NCBI RefSeq assembly: GCF_900142775.1
Contig: NZ_FRCC01000002.1
Span: forward strand, 1 to 64,000
Direction of reading: 5' to 3'
DNA length: 64,000 bases
Source of the DNA: Flavobacterium flevense
GTDB lineage: Bacteria; Bacteroidota; Bacteroidia; Flavobacteriales; Flavobacteriaceae
The translations under genes were made by a program, and so were the position numbers. Positions within the stretch are counted from its first letter, which is position 1. Every line of letters starts with the position of its first letter. Under the pieces are notes generated by a model, which ran no database searches, was not told the DNA's origin, and saw only the letters and a list, made by a program, of their open reading frames with translations. Below, in pieces: positions 53,268 through 63,176 of the stretch.

Positions 53268-54233
53268 ATGAATGTCAAATTACTTACGCTATTGATTTTT
53301 TTTTGTTTTGGTTTAAACACTTATGCTCAAATAGAAGGCGTCAAAGTTAGATTTGTTCATAATGCTGACAATTCTTGCGATTTTTTTTATGAAAAAAGCA
53401 ATCCTGGAACTTATCATCTCATCATAAAATTTGAATCCATAAAAAACACTCCTAAATATTTCTATGAAGGAAATATCAAAGAAAATTCAGGATTTTTATT
53501 CAAGTTAATGCCTATAAAACCAGAGAAGAAAATTAAATTCATTTGCGAACCTTATTACATAAAAGGAAATCCAAAACCTGATATTGATAAAAACTTTACA
53601 TATTTATTACCATTTAAAAAAGGTAAAAATATTAGTATATGGTCAATTATGACTATTGCGAGCGCACTTACAGAGGGAGATAATTATTATGGCGGATATA
53701 TCAATTTTACTGAATCATCTCAAAATCAAACTATACACGCTATGAGAAAAGGTATTGTTATTGAAATAGAAAATGAATACGATTTTGATCCCAAAAGTTT
53801 TGACATATATTATGAAAAAAGAAATTTCATTATCATAGAACATGAAGACGGAACTTATGCCAAATATGCAGGTTTTAAAAAAGACGCTATCAAAGTAAAT
53901 ATTGGACAAACCATTTTACCAACAGACTATTTAGGCTTTTTAGAAAAAAGTGTAGATAATCAATACCATCTTTTTTTTGACATTTACTATAAAGCCTACA
54001 TGAAAGATGTTTTTCCAGATAAAACAAAAGATTTAGACAAACGAATCATAAAAAAATTAAACCCATTTTTCCAAACTAATAAAGGCCTTATTGCTTTAGA
54101 TGATAAAATCTACGAATCGCAAAATTACATTGTAACAACTCCTGAAGAAATTATTTGTAAGGAACTCACAAAAAAAGAATTGGAAGCAAAAACTAAAATA
54201 TTAAATAATGTACATGAAAAATTAAGCAACTAA
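53268..54233 (+). CDS. Secreted degenerate M23 (LytM-like) protein
   Basis: A 321-residue protein with signal peptide MNVKLLTLLIFFCFGLNTYAQ. Residues about 155-240 follow the M23 peptidase pattern: HAMRKGIVIEIEN, NFIIIEHEDGTYAKYAGF, VNIGQTILPTDYLGFLE and YHLFFDIYY. The zinc ligands are eroded: the first HxxxD is not evident and the final HxH is HLF. It is probably an inactive murein-binding regulator, as EnvC/NlpD-type proteins are. The link is by pattern, not search. It is flanked by truB and a convergent thioredoxin-like gene. Confidence 0.68.
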   Translation: MNVKLLTLLIFFCFGLNTYAQIEGVKVRFVHNADNSCDFFYEKSNPGTYHLIIKFESIKNTPKYFYEGNIKENSGFLFKLMPIKPEKKIKFICEPYYIKGNPKPDIDKNFTYLLPFKKGKNISIWSIMTIASALTEGDNYYGGYINFTESSQNQTIHAMRKGIVIEIENEYDFDPKSFDIYYEKRNFIIIEHEDGTYAKYAGFKKDAIKVNIGQTILPTDYLGFLEKSVDNQYHLFFDIYYKAYMKDVFPDKTKDLDKRIIKKLNPFFQTNKGLIALDDKIYESQNYIVTTPEEIICKELTKKELEAKTKILNNVHEKLSN

Positions 54234-54249
54234 TACTTTAATCCCAATT

Positions 54250-54876
54250 TTACTCATCCTCACCCATCTCCTGATCTAAATCCAGCATCATATCCATAAT
54301 TTCTGCCTGAGTAGTCATTCCTTTATCATGCAAATACCATAACTGTAATTCGGTTTTTATGGTTTCATCCAGAACTTTGTGTGTGTTTTTATAATTAGCA
54401 ATAAGATCAGCCGCTTCTTTTGGTCTTGGTCCCCAATGCGCTAATGCAACCGATGTTTTTTTGTTAATAACAATCAGTTTAGGAATAGCCCTGCCTTTAT
54501 TCGTTAAAAAATGATCCATTAAATCTAAATTCTCATCTCTTAAAACAATTTTCATTTCAATTTTTCCATTGGAAGCATGAACCATTTTATCAAAAATAGG
54601 CAACAACTGAGCCGCATCTCCGCACCAGCCTTCAGAAATTACGATCCAGATAAATTCGTTATTTAAAGTACTCAGCTTATTGCTGTAATCATCGGAAATT
54701 TTCATTGTTTTTTCTAAACGATTCATACGGGTTTCGTTGAGACTGCTATAATGTGTCAATTCTTCTGATTGTTCGTTTCCGGTAGATTTTCCCTCTTTTA
54801 GTAAATCGGTTATTAATTTTCTGTATTCTGAATAAGAGTAACTATTGAATAAGGCGCGGGCAATTGACTGTATCAT
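54250..54876 (-). CDS. Thioredoxin-fold protein with a single-cysteine site
   Basis: A 208-residue cytoplasmic protein. The ATG at 54876 (MIQSIARALFNSY) is chosen because the longer frame would run into the divergent patatin gene. The thioredoxin-like core has strand IWIVISEGWCGDAAQLLPIF with WCGDA at 84-88, so one Cys replaces CxxC, then a cis-Pro region RAIPKLIVIN and HWGPRPKEAADLI. This form occurs in thioredoxin-family proteins of Bacteroidota; redox activity is doubtful. Function unknown. Confidence 0.82.
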   Translation of the reverse strand: MIQSIARALFNSYSYSEYRKLITDLLKEGKSTGNEQSEELTHYSSLNETRMNRLEKTMKISDDYSNKLSTLNNEFIWIVISEGWCGDAAQLLPIFDKMVHASNGKIEMKIVLRDENLDLMDHFLTNKGRAIPKLIVINKKTSVALAHWGPRPKEAADLIANYKNTHKVLDETIKTELQLWYLHDKGMTTQAEIMDMMLDLDQEMGEDE

Positions 54877-54985
54877 GTTTATTAATGTTTGGAGTAAAGT
54901 TAAGCTAAATCTAATTAATGAAAAATGAAAAAAATCATTTCTTAAAACACTAAAAAGTGTATTTTTATAAAAATTGGAAAAAGAA

Positions 54986-55771
54986 ATGAACTTAAATTCA
55001 AAATCAATTGGTTTGGCACTTTCGGGTGGCGGAACAAAAGGTTTGGCCCATGCGGGTGCTATCAAATTTTTAGAAGAAAAAAACATTCGCCCTAATGAAA
55101 TTGCAGGAACCAGTGCCGGTTCTATTGTTGGCGCTATGTATGCCTGGGGGAAAACACCCGAAGAAATTTTAGACTTTTTCAAATCTATATATTTGTTTCA
55201 CTGGAGACACATTACTTTTACAAAGGCAGGATTGATTGATTCAGAAGCTTTCAGGGATTATTTTCAGGTTGTTTTTGAAGATGCTACACTTGCTGATTTA
55301 AGAATTCCAACTCAAATCACCGCCACTGATATGATTAAAGGCACATTAAAAATATTTGAACCCGAAACTAAAATTGTTGATGCCCTGATTGCATCTTCCT
55401 CTTTTCCGGGAATTATTTCGCCCTATGAAATTCAGGAAAACTATTATAGTGATGGTGGTATCCTAAACCATTTCCCAACCGACTTAATACGAGAGAACTG
55501 TGACATGATTATAGGTGTATATGTCAGCCCTATAAACATGATAACGGCTAAAGATTTAAGCTCTATCAGAGCCGTAACCACCCGGGCTTTTGATATTCTT
55601 TCTGAAAATTCTAATACTACTAAATTTGCCCAGTGTGACTGGATTATTCAGCCTACTGAACTGAGTATTTACAGTACATTTGAAACGAATAAAGTTAAAA
55701 TGGATACAATTTTCAACCTGGGCTATCAGGCGGCAAAATACAGTTACGAAAACAAAATTTATAAAATTTAA
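54986..55771 (+). CDS. Patatin-like phospholipase (RssA/YlbK type)
   Basis: A 261-residue patatin hydrolase. Oxyanion hole SGGGTKG (13-19), nucleophile Ser43 in GTSAG, and catalytic Asp156 in DGG ([12 protein letters not shown]). It should cleave acyl esters of phospholipids at the membrane. ATG 54986 is chosen over TTG 54974. The pyrH start lies 61 bases downstream but has its own promoter. Confidence 0.9.
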   Translation: MNLNSKSIGLALSGGGTKGLAHAGAIKFLEEKNIRPNEIAGTSAGSIVGAMYAWGKTPEEILDFFKSIYLFHWRHITFTKAGLIDSEAFRDYFQVVFEDATLADLRIPTQITATDMIKGTLKIFEPETKIVDALIASSSFPGIISPYEIQENYYSDGGILNHFPTDLIRENCDMIIGVYVSPINMITAKDLSSIRAVTTRAFDILSENSNTTKFAQCDWIIQPTELSIYSTFETNKVKMDTIFNLGYQAAKYSYENKIYKI

Positions 55772-55802
55772 GTCGGCCTATTTCAGAAAAAAAGAATATC
55801 CC

Positions 55803-55810
55803 TATATTTG
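55803..55810 (+). promoter_or_regulatory. -7 promoter motif of pyrH
   Basis: TATATTTG matches TAnnTTTG and is 22 bases before the pyrH ATG. Confidence 0.55.
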
Positions 55811-55832
55811 CACCAATCAACGCAACAAAGAC

Positions 55833-56540
55833 ATGAAATACAAAAGAATTCTTCTAAAATTAAGCGGAGAAGCATTAATGGGAGAACGTCAATACGGAAT
55901 AGATCCTGTAAGATTAGCTGAATATGCTGAAGAAATCAAAAAAGTTCACGCCAAAGGTGTAGAAATTGCCATCGTAATAGGCGGAGGAAACATCTTTAGA
56001 GGAGTTGCAGGAGCCAGCAACGGAATGGACAGAGTGCAGGGAGATTATATGGGAATGCTTGCTACCGTGATTAACGGAATGGCTTTGCAAGGCGCTCTTG
56101 AAGAAAAAGGTATGAAAACCCGCTTGCAGACCGCCTTAAAAATGGAATCTATTGCAGAACCTTATATCAAAAGAAGAGCCGACAGACACCTTGAAAAAGG
56201 AAGAATCGTAATTTTTGGTGCCGGAACAGGAAACCCTTACTTCACCACTGACACAGCCGCTGTTTTACGCGGAATTGAAATCAATGCGGATGTTATCCTG
56301 AAAGGAACCCGTGTAGACGGAGTTTATGATTCTGATCCGGAAAAAAATGCTTCGGCAGTAAAATTTGACTATATCTCTTTTGATGATGTAATCAAAAAAG
56401 GATTAAATGTAATGGACACTACCGCTTTTACATTAAGCCAGGAAAATAAATTACCTATTTTAATTTTTGATATGAACCAAAACGGAAATTTAGAAAAAAT
56501 CTGTGACGGAGAAAATATCGGAACTGTAGTAAATATATAA
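55833..56540 (+). CDS. pyrH: Uridylate kinase PyrH
   Basis: A 235-residue amino-acid-kinase-fold enzyme that phosphorylates UMP to UDP. The start ATG 55833 gives the conserved [17 protein letters not shown]. Other motifs: [23 protein letters not shown] and [11 protein letters not shown]. An upstream extension of the frame overlaps patatin and is rejected. frr follows, an order conserved in most bacteria. Confidence 0.96.
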   Translation: MKYKRILLKLSGEALMGERQYGIDPVRLAEYAEEIKKVHAKGVEIAIVIGGGNIFRGVAGASNGMDRVQGDYMGMLATVINGMALQGALEEKGMKTRLQTALKMESIAEPYIKRRADRHLEKGRIVIFGAGTGNPYFTTDTAAVLRGIEINADVILKGTRVDGVYDSDPEKNASAVKFDYISFDDVIKKGLNVMDTTAFTLSQENKLPILIFDMNQNGNLEKICDGENIGTVVNI

Positions 56541-56542
56541 AT

Positions 56543-56608
56543 AGCAGACAGCAGTTTACAGATAGCAGGAAACCTGAAATCTGAAATCTGAAATCTAAAA
56601 TCTGAAAT
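56543..56608 (+). repeat. Heptamer array between pyrH and frr
   Basis: CTGAAAT repeats five times at 56574-56608 with one mismatch. Upstream, in the same register after a 3-base slip, come AGCAGAC, AGCAGTT, TACAGAT and AGCAGGA (56543-56570). The array fills nearly the whole 71-base gap, so it is transcribed in the pyrH-frr message. Confidence 0.88.
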
Positions 56609-56611
56609 AAA

Positions 56612-57175
56612 ATGACTGAAGAAATTGAATTTATATTAGATAGCACACAAGAATCAATGGAAGGTTCTATAGCTCATTTAGAAAAAGAATTTCTAAATAT
56701 TCGTGCCGGAAAAGCATCTCCTGCTATGCTAGGAAGTGTTTTTGTAGATTATTATGGTTCTTCAACTCCGTTAAATCAGGTAGCTAAAATTAGCGTTCCT
56801 GATGCCCGAACCATTACCTTACAGCCTTTTGAAAAAAACATGCTGCAAACTATTGAAAAAGTCATTATGATTGCTAATCTTGGGTTTAACCCCATGAATA
56901 ATGGAGATTTAATTATCATCAGCGTACCGCCTTTGACAGAGGATCGCCGTCGTGAGCTGGCAAAACAAGCCAAAGCCGAAGCCGAAGATGCTAAAATAGG
57001 AATTAGAAACGCCAGAAAAGATGCTAATACTGACATCAAAAAACTGGAAAAAGAAGGAACATCAGAAGACATTTGTAAAAGTGCCGAAGAAGAAGTTCAG
57101 ACTTTAACAAATACTTACATTAAAAAAATAGACGAACTTCTTGCTCTTAAAGAAGCTGAAATCATGAAAGTATAA
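56612..57175 (+). CDS. frr: Ribosome recycling factor
   Basis: A 187-residue factor that splits post-termination ribosomes with EF-G. Typical length and motifs: LNIRAGKASPAML, YYGSSTPLNQVA, PPLTEDRRRELAKQAK and RNARKDANTDIKKLEK. Three bases separate the heptamer array from its ATG. Confidence 0.97.
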   Translation: MTEEIEFILDSTQESMEGSIAHLEKEFLNIRAGKASPAMLGSVFVDYYGSSTPLNQVAKISVPDARTITLQPFEKNMLQTIEKVIMIANLGFNPMNNGDLIIISVPPLTEDRRRELAKQAKAEAEDAKIGIRNARKDANTDIKKLEKEGTSEDICKSAEEEVQTLTNTYIKKIDELLALKEAEIMKV

Positions 57176-57197
57176 CTTTCTAAAAAAATAACTTTAT

Positions 57198-57233
57198 AAT
57201 CCGTTTGCATTTTTTGTAAGCGGATTTTTTTTT
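57198..57233 (+). terminator. Intrinsic terminator after frr
   Basis: AATCCGTTTGCA and TGTAAGCGGATT pair with two weak positions around a short T loop, followed by nine T. Confidence 0.88.
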
Positions 57234-57268
57234 AGGAGCACAACGATTAGTTCACATAACAAAGTGAA

Positions 57269-57340
57269 GTCCTGCTGTACGCTATATCTCTTGTCTCGTC
57301 AAAAAGGACGAGACAAGAGGATGCCGCTTCCATCAGGGCT
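57269..57340. repeat. Long imperfect palindrome with 13-bp perfect core
   Basis: CTCTTGTCTCGTC (57288-57300) pairs perfectly with GACGAGACAAGAG (57307-57319) around AAAAAG. The outer arms AGTCCTGCTGTACGC and GCTTCCATCAGGGCT are partly complementary. I recall similar sequences scattered in flavobacterial genomes. No T run follows. It lies between frr and the MscS gene. Confidence 0.8.
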
Positions 57341-57370
57341 AAAATTCAGAATAAAAATCTAAATTTTCAT

Positions 57371-58210
57371 CTAGCCATTTGGTTTTTTAAAATGCATATC
57401 AATTTGTGGAAAAGGAATATTAAGACCGTAATCAGCAAATTTAGTATATGCTTTTTCATTCATATCAAAAAACACATCCCAGTAATCAGGTCCATCCACC
57501 CAGACTCTCACGGTAAAATTAACAGAACTGTCGGCAAGTGCTGAAAGTCCCATGAAAGGAGCAGGATCTTTTAGAATCCGACTGTCTTCTGCAATAAAAG
57601 TAGTAATGGCTCTTTTAAAATTTTCGACATCATCACCATACGCAATCCCAAATGTCCAGTCCACTCTTCGCGTAGGTTCAGCCGAATAATTGATTAATGC
57701 ACCTGTAGAAAGTGGTCCGTTAGGGATGATAACCAGTTTTTTATCAGGAGTGTTCAGCATTGTTGAAAAAATAGTAATTTCTTTTACGGTTCCTGTAAAT
57801 CCCTGAGCTTCGATAAAATCACCCAATCTAAAAGGCTTTAGAATTAAAATAATAACTCCTCCGGCAAAATTTTGAAGGGTTCCTGATAATGCCAGACCAA
57901 CAGCTAAACCAGCAGCACCCAAAATAGCAACAAAAGAAGTCATCTGAATACCTATCATTCCCATAACGGTAACAGCAACGAGTGCTTTAAGAACAATATT
58001 AGTGACACTTTTTAAAAATGGAATTAAAGAAAGGTCAATTTTTGATTTTTCTAATGAGTTCCCAACTGCTTTAGTAATGATTCGGGTTACCCATAAACCT
58101 ACTACCAGAACGATTATTCCGCCAAGCAGTTTAGGTGCATATTCAAAACCAAAATCTATTGTTTTATCGATATATTTGTTTACAAGAGTTACCTGTTGAT
58201 CTAGTGCCAT
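57371..58210 (-). CDS. Small-conductance mechanosensitive channel (MscS family)
   Basis: A 279-residue inner-membrane channel with three helices (about 26-44, 66-86 and 91-118). The pore helix is AILGAAGLAVGLALSGTLQNFAGG, followed by the cytoplasmic beta domain (FRLGDFIEAQGFTGTVKEIT, LVIIPNGPLSTGALINYSAEP). It opens on osmotic downshock. It has the length of the basic MscS type, without extra periplasmic domains. Confidence 0.95.
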   Translation of the reverse strand: MALDQQVTLVNKYIDKTIDFGFEYAPKLLGGIIVLVVGLWVTRIITKAVGNSLEKSKIDLSLIPFLKSVTNIVLKALVAVTVMGMIGIQMTSFVAILGAAGLAVGLALSGTLQNFAGGVIILILKPFRLGDFIEAQGFTGTVKEITIFSTMLNTPDKKLVIIPNGPLSTGALINYSAEPTRRVDWTFGIAYGDDVENFKRAITTFIAEDSRILKDPAPFMGLSALADSSVNFTVRVWVDGPDYWDVFFDMNEKAYTKFADYGLNIPFPQIDMHFKKPNG

Positions 58211-58309
58211 TATTGTTGTTTTTGTTTTCTACTCTTCAGGCTTTTCGATTTCGCCCCGTTTTTTTTTAGTGGTTGCTGGACTCCACTTTCAAGAAATAAA
58301 TAAACCAGA

Positions 58310-60709
58310 TTAGTTGTCCTCTGCTTCATCCAGATGATCTAAAACATCAATTTTGGGTTCGATAAATTCCTGTTCATTAGCCAATGATTTGTTTAATGTT
58401 AAAACTAAACAAGGCAATAACATTAAATTTGAAAGCATCCCGAAAGCTAATGTTATGGCAATTAATCCTCCAAGAGCTACTGTCCCGCCAAAATCAGATA
58501 ACATAAAGACAGAGAATCCTGCAAACAATACTACTGAGGTGTAAAACATACTGATTCCGGATTCTTTGATAGTAGCAAAAACAGATTTTTTTATCTTCCA
58601 GTTATTGTTTGTTAATTCCTGACGGTATTGTGCTAAAAAGTGAATGGTATCATCAACTGAAAGTCCAAATGCAATACTAAACACCAATATAGTCGATGGT
58701 TTTAAAGGAATTCCAAAATAACCCATTAATCCGGCTGTAATCATCAGCGGCAATAAATTGGGGATTAACGAAACCACTACCATCTTGAAAGAACGGAACA
58801 TGAAAACCATTAACATCGAAATTAAAAATATCGCAAAAAGGATCGAACTTACCAGATTGTCTAATAAATATTTAGTTCCTTTTTCGAAAACCAATGCTTT
58901 TCCGGTCATCGAAACTTTGTAACGGTCTTTAGGAAAAATAGTATTGATTTTAGCCCAGAGCTTGTCTTCAATTTTAGCCATATTTCCGGTGCCAATGTCT
59001 TTCATAAAAGTAGTGATACGGGCCACCTGTCCTGTACTGTCCACATAGCTTTTCATGATGTTTTCTTTGGAATTTTTAGTTCCGTTTTTGGCATAGCCCA
59101 AAATAAAACTCTGCTCCTGCGAAGTAGGCAAATCATAATACTCCGGGTTTCCATTGTAATAGGCCTGCTTAGAATATTTAACCAGATTGAGAATCGAAAT
59201 AGGTTTTGATAGTTCAGGAATTTCTTCAATGGTCTTTTGAAATTCATCCATTTTTCTCATTGTAGAAAGTTTCATTACCCCCTTTTTTCTTTGGGTATCA
59301 ATGGTAATTTCTAATGGCATTACACCATTGAATTCTTTTTCAAAAAACAGAATATCCTGAAAAAAACCTGTATTCTTAGGCATGTCTTCAATTAAACTTC
59401 CTGAAGTCTGGATTTTTAAAGCCCCCACACAACTAATCAGGAACAAAAAGATAGCTACTGCATACACATACCTGCGGTTGTATTTGACCATTTTTTCTAT
59501 CCAGCTGATAAAAACTTTGGTGTAATTACGGCTCAAATGTTCTAAATGTTTGTCTTTAGGAACGGGTTGATAGCTATAGTAAATCGGAATTACAATCAAG
59601 CACAAGAAAAACAAAGCAATAATACTTAAGGAAGAAATGATACCAAATTCTTTTAATAATTCACTTTGCGTAATAATAAAAGTAGCAAAACCGGCAGCCG
59701 TGGTTAAGTTCGTCATCAAAGTCGCCGTTCCTACCTTAGTAATTACCCGCTGTAAAGCACGTGCTTTGTTTCCGTGAGCACGAAATTCCTGCTGGTATTT
59801 ATTAGTAAGGAAAATACAGTTGGGAATCCCGATAACAATTACTAACGATGGCACAATAGCGGTAAGTACTGTAATTTCATAATGGAATAAACCCAATAAT
59901 CCAAACGTCCACATAACACCAATGATAACAATTAGCATCGAAATTAAAGTTGCACGGAATGAGCGGAAAAAGAAAAAGAATATCAGAGACGTAATAAACA
60001 GGGAAGCACCTATAAATAAACTAATTTCATCCGTAATACTTTTGGCATTAAGCGTTCTGATGTAAGGCATTCCGGAAACACGAAGGTCTACACCGGTTTC
60101 TTTTTCAAAAGCTTCAATTTTGGGGATAAAATCATTTAATATATAATCTTTTCGGGCGGCAGTATTTACAATTTCTTTGTCCATGTAAATCGCTGAGCGA
60201 ATGGTTTCTTTGTTATTAAAAAGCAATCCTTCATAGAAAGGCAGTTTAGTAAACAAATCTTTTTTGAGTCCATTAAGATATGCCTGATCATTTGTTTTAC
60301 TCTGGTCTGCAAAAGGAACTAATTCAAAGCTTTCTATAGCTTCATTTTTTTGTAGTTTCTTCAAATCACTTACGGATACCACCAGATCAATTTCTTTTTG
60401 TGATTTGAAATCCAGCATCAATTTATTCCAGGCTGTAAAAACTTTTGGTGTAAAGAAAGCTTCGTCTTTGATACCTACGACAATTAAATTTCCTTCTTCT
60501 CCAAATTCTTTTAAAAAGGCATTGTATTCTTTGTTAACGATATTGTTGTCAGGGAGTAAGTTAGCTTCGGTAAATGAAAAACGGATATTTTTCCATTGTA
60601 AACCTAGAAACAAAGTTATCAGAAAAATAAGTCCTAAAATGGCAATACGGTTTTTAAGTACAATTCGGGCTACAAATTCCCAAAATCCCACTTTTAATTT
60701 CTTTTTCAT
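58310..60709 (-). CDS. RND superfamily (MMPL/SSD-type) transporter
   Basis: A 799-residue inner-membrane protein with two repeated halves of one plus five helices (first helix about 21-40; cluster about 230-390; cluster about 620-780) and large periplasmic loops. The second half has FSIAFGLSVDDTIHFLAQYR, the hydrophobic-exporter family signature with paired Asp. It probably exports lipids or other hydrophobic compounds using the proton gradient. It is 99 bases upstream of the MscS gene in the same direction and could share a transcript. Confidence 0.9.
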   Translation of the reverse strand: MKKKLKVGFWEFVARIVLKNRIAILGLIFLITLFLGLQWKNIRFSFTEANLLPDNNIVNKEYNAFLKEFGEEGNLIVVGIKDEAFFTPKVFTAWNKLMLDFKSQKEIDLVVSVSDLKKLQKNEAIESFELVPFADQSKTNDQAYLNGLKKDLFTKLPFYEGLLFNNKETIRSAIYMDKEIVNTAARKDYILNDFIPKIEAFEKETGVDLRVSGMPYIRTLNAKSITDEISLFIGASLFITSLIFFFFFRSFRATLISMLIVIIGVMWTFGLLGLFHYEITVLTAIVPSLVIVIGIPNCIFLTNKYQQEFRAHGNKARALQRVITKVGTATLMTNLTTAAGFATFIITQSELLKEFGIISSLSIIALFFLCLIVIPIYYSYQPVPKDKHLEHLSRNYTKVFISWIEKMVKYNRRYVYAVAIFLFLISCVGALKIQTSGSLIEDMPKNTGFFQDILFFEKEFNGVMPLEITIDTQRKKGVMKLSTMRKMDEFQKTIEEIPELSKPISILNLVKYSKQAYYNGNPEYYDLPTSQEQSFILGYAKNGTKNSKENIMKSYVDSTGQVARITTFMKDIGTGNMAKIEDKLWAKINTIFPKDRYKVSMTGKALVFEKGTKYLLDNLVSSILFAIFLISMLMVFMFRSFKMVVVSLIPNLLPLMITAGLMGYFGIPLKPSTILVFSIAFGLSVDDTIHFLAQYRQELTNNNWKIKKSVFATIKESGISMFYTSVVLFAGFSVFMLSDFGGTVALGGLIAITLAFGMLSNLMLLPCLVLTLNKSLANEQEFIEPKIDVLDHLDEAEDN

Positions 60710-60896
60710 AAGAGTTTTAAAATGGGTGCAAATGTAGTGAAAACCACAGGAAAGGAGTAATTTTTTTGTAAAATTTAAATGAATTTTAGGGTTTTAGAAC
60801 GCTTGTTTTTTTATTTCGAAATTAATATCGGGCATGTAAAATCAATCAAAGAATTTAGCATCTTTGCGTGTAAAATAAATCAATTATTGTGGCGAA

Positions 60897-63173
60897 ATGG
60901 TTTTGAAAAAATATAAAAATTCGTTGTTCTATTTTGGGGTTACGGGAATGTTCTCAGTATTGATTTATTGGATAATTCAAAAAGGAAAATTACTGGAGCT
61001 AAAGAAATCGAATATAGCTGTCCATACTCAAAATGATTCTTTTGATGATTTTGTAAATTCGATGGTGCATAATTTTAAAGATCCTCTGGCAATTTTATTG
61101 GCACAAATTGTTATGATTATTTTAACGGCACGAATATTTGGATGGTTTTTTAAAAAAATCGGTCAGCCTACCGTTATTGGAGAAATAATTGCCGGAATTG
61201 TCCTGGGACCTTCTCTGGTAGGGATGTATTTTCCGGAATTTTCAGCTGCATTATTTCCCGAAGCATCTTTAGGAAACCTCAAGTTTTTAAGCCAGATAGG
61301 TTTGATTCTTTTCATGTTTGTCATAGGGATGGAATTAGACGTAAAAGTCCTGAAAAATAAGGCCAGCGAAGCCATTGTTATCAGCCACGCCAGTATCATT
61401 ATTCCTTTTGCTATGGGAATTGGCTTATCTTATTTTGTTTATAATCAGTTTGCTCCGGCGGGTGTCGAATTTTTATCCTTTAGCCTTTTTATGGGAATTG
61501 CTATGAGTATCACTGCATTTCCTGTTCTGGCGCGTATTGTACAGGAGCGCGGAATTCATAAAACACGTTTGGGAGCCATTGTAATTACCTGTGCCGCTGC
61601 CGATGATATTACAGCCTGGTGCTTACTTGCGGTAGTTATTGCTATTGTAAAAGCGGGAGATTTTGTGGGATCTTTGTATGTGATTTCGCTGGCTTTACTC
61701 TATGTTTTAATGATGCTTTTTATTATAAAACCTTTTTTGAAAAGAATTGGGGATTTGTATGCAGAAAAAGAAAATATTGGAAAACCGGTCATGGCTTTGT
61801 TTCTATTGTTATTGATTCTCTCTTCGTATGCCACTGAAGTAATAGGAATCCACGCGTTATTTGGAGGATTTATGATGGGAGCCATAATGCCTGATATCGC
61901 TAAATTCCGAATGATATTTATTGAAAAAGTCGAAGATGTTTCGGTGATATTATTGCTGCCTTTATTTTTTGTTTTTACCGGTTTACACACTCATGTGGGC
62001 TTAATTAATGATGTTTATTTATGGAAAGTTACCGGAGCTATTATTGCTGTAGCTGTAATAGGTAAGTTTTTAGGAAGCGCTCTGGCGGCCAGATTTGTGG
62101 GGCAAAATTGGCATGATAGTTTGACTATTGGTGCTTTAATGAACACCAGAGGTTTGATGGAACTGATTGTTTTAAACATAGGTTTGGAACTAAAAGTATT
62201 GACACCGGAAGTTTTTACAATGATGGTAATTATGGCATTAGTCACTACTTTTATGACAGGACCGGCATTAAATGTACTTAATTTTATTTTCAAAAATAAA
62301 AACGAAACCGAATCAGTAGAAGCTGTTGATGAAAATAAATACCGGATTTTAATTTCGTTTGGAAATAACGAAAAAGGGAAATCGTTGCTGCGTTTGGCTA
62401 ACAGCCTGACTAAAAAACAAAAATCGGCTTCGGTAATTACGGCGATGCATCTTTGTCAAAGTGATGAATTGCATTCATTTAATATGGAAGAAATAGAAAA
62501 AGAAAGTTTCGAACCCATATTTGATGAGTCGGATCAATTAGGCGTGAAAGTGCTTTCTATTTTTAAAGTGACGAATGATATTGAAAATGAAATTGCCGAT
62601 GTGGCTAACAGTGGCGAGTATGACTTACTTTTAGTAGGTTTGGGAAAATCTATTTTTGAAGGCAGTTTGCTGGGGAAAGTCATTGGTTTTACCAGCCGGA
62701 TTATCAATCCGGATCGATTACTGGATAAATTCAAAGGTAAAGAAGGCTTATTTGAAAATTCACCCTTTGATGAAAGAACCCGACAAATTGTTGCCAAAAC
62801 GAAGAAACCTTTAGGGATTTTAATAGATAATGATTTTGAAGCATTAAATGAGGTTTTTGTACCTATTTTAAAATCAGATGATGCAACATTAATGGATTAT
62901 GTTCAAAAAATGATTGTCAATAACAATTCTAAAATCAATATTCTGGATCGAAATGATTTTGTGAAAAATAATTTTGTGATCCAAAGCACAGTCGTTACCT
63001 TGTTGCAAAAATTCCCTAATAACATCACTGTGATTACGGATACAGATTTAAATACTACTTTTTTTAAACAACAGGATTTAATGTTGATTAGTTTAGAAAG
63101 CTGGAAAAGCATCATTGATACTGAGGCTGACTGGCTAGTGGATGTTTCTTCTGTTTTAATTATAAAATCATAA
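60897..63173 (+). CDS. CPA2 cation:proton antiporter with C-terminal Usp-like domain
   Basis: A 758-residue inner-membrane antiporter. One N-terminal helix (about 10-26) precedes the 12-13 helix Na/H-exchanger domain (about 60-460; GQPTVIGEIIAGIVLGPSLV, ITCAAADDITAWCL, NTRGLMELIVL). The ADDITAW segment holds the ion-binding Asp pair. Residues about 480-758 are cytoplasmic and resemble universal-stress-type folds (YRILISFGNNEKGKSLLRLA) rather than the TrkA-N domain of KefB. It should exchange Na or K for protons and be gated by the C-terminal domain. Confidence 0.92.
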   Translation: MVLKKYKNSLFYFGVTGMFSVLIYWIIQKGKLLELKKSNIAVHTQNDSFDDFVNSMVHNFKDPLAILLAQIVMIILTARIFGWFFKKIGQPTVIGEIIAGIVLGPSLVGMYFPEFSAALFPEASLGNLKFLSQIGLILFMFVIGMELDVKVLKNKASEAIVISHASIIIPFAMGIGLSYFVYNQFAPAGVEFLSFSLFMGIAMSITAFPVLARIVQERGIHKTRLGAIVITCAAADDITAWCLLAVVIAIVKAGDFVGSLYVISLALLYVLMMLFIIKPFLKRIGDLYAEKENIGKPVMALFLLLLILSSYATEVIGIHALFGGFMMGAIMPDIAKFRMIFIEKVEDVSVILLLPLFFVFTGLHTHVGLINDVYLWKVTGAIIAVAVIGKFLGSALAARFVGQNWHDSLTIGALMNTRGLMELIVLNIGLELKVLTPEVFTMMVIMALVTTFMTGPALNVLNFIFKNKNETESVEAVDENKYRILISFGNNEKGKSLLRLANSLTKKQKSASVITAMHLCQSDELHSFNMEEIEKESFEPIFDESDQLGVKVLSIFKVTNDIENEIADVANSGEYDLLLVGLGKSIFEGSLLGKVIGFTSRIINPDRLLDKFKGKEGLFENSPFDERTRQIVAKTKKPLGILIDNDFEALNEVFVPILKSDDATLMDYVQKMIVNNNSKINILDRNDFVKNNFVIQSTVVTLLQKFPNNITVITDTDLNTTFFKQQDLMLISLESWKSIIDTEADWLVDVSSVLIIKS

Positions 63174-63176
63174 AAA

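Noticed and set aside
54877..55182. N-terminal extension of the thioredoxin-like frame
   Set aside because: It would overlap the divergent patatin gene, and the sequence encoded is antisense to the patatin active-site region.
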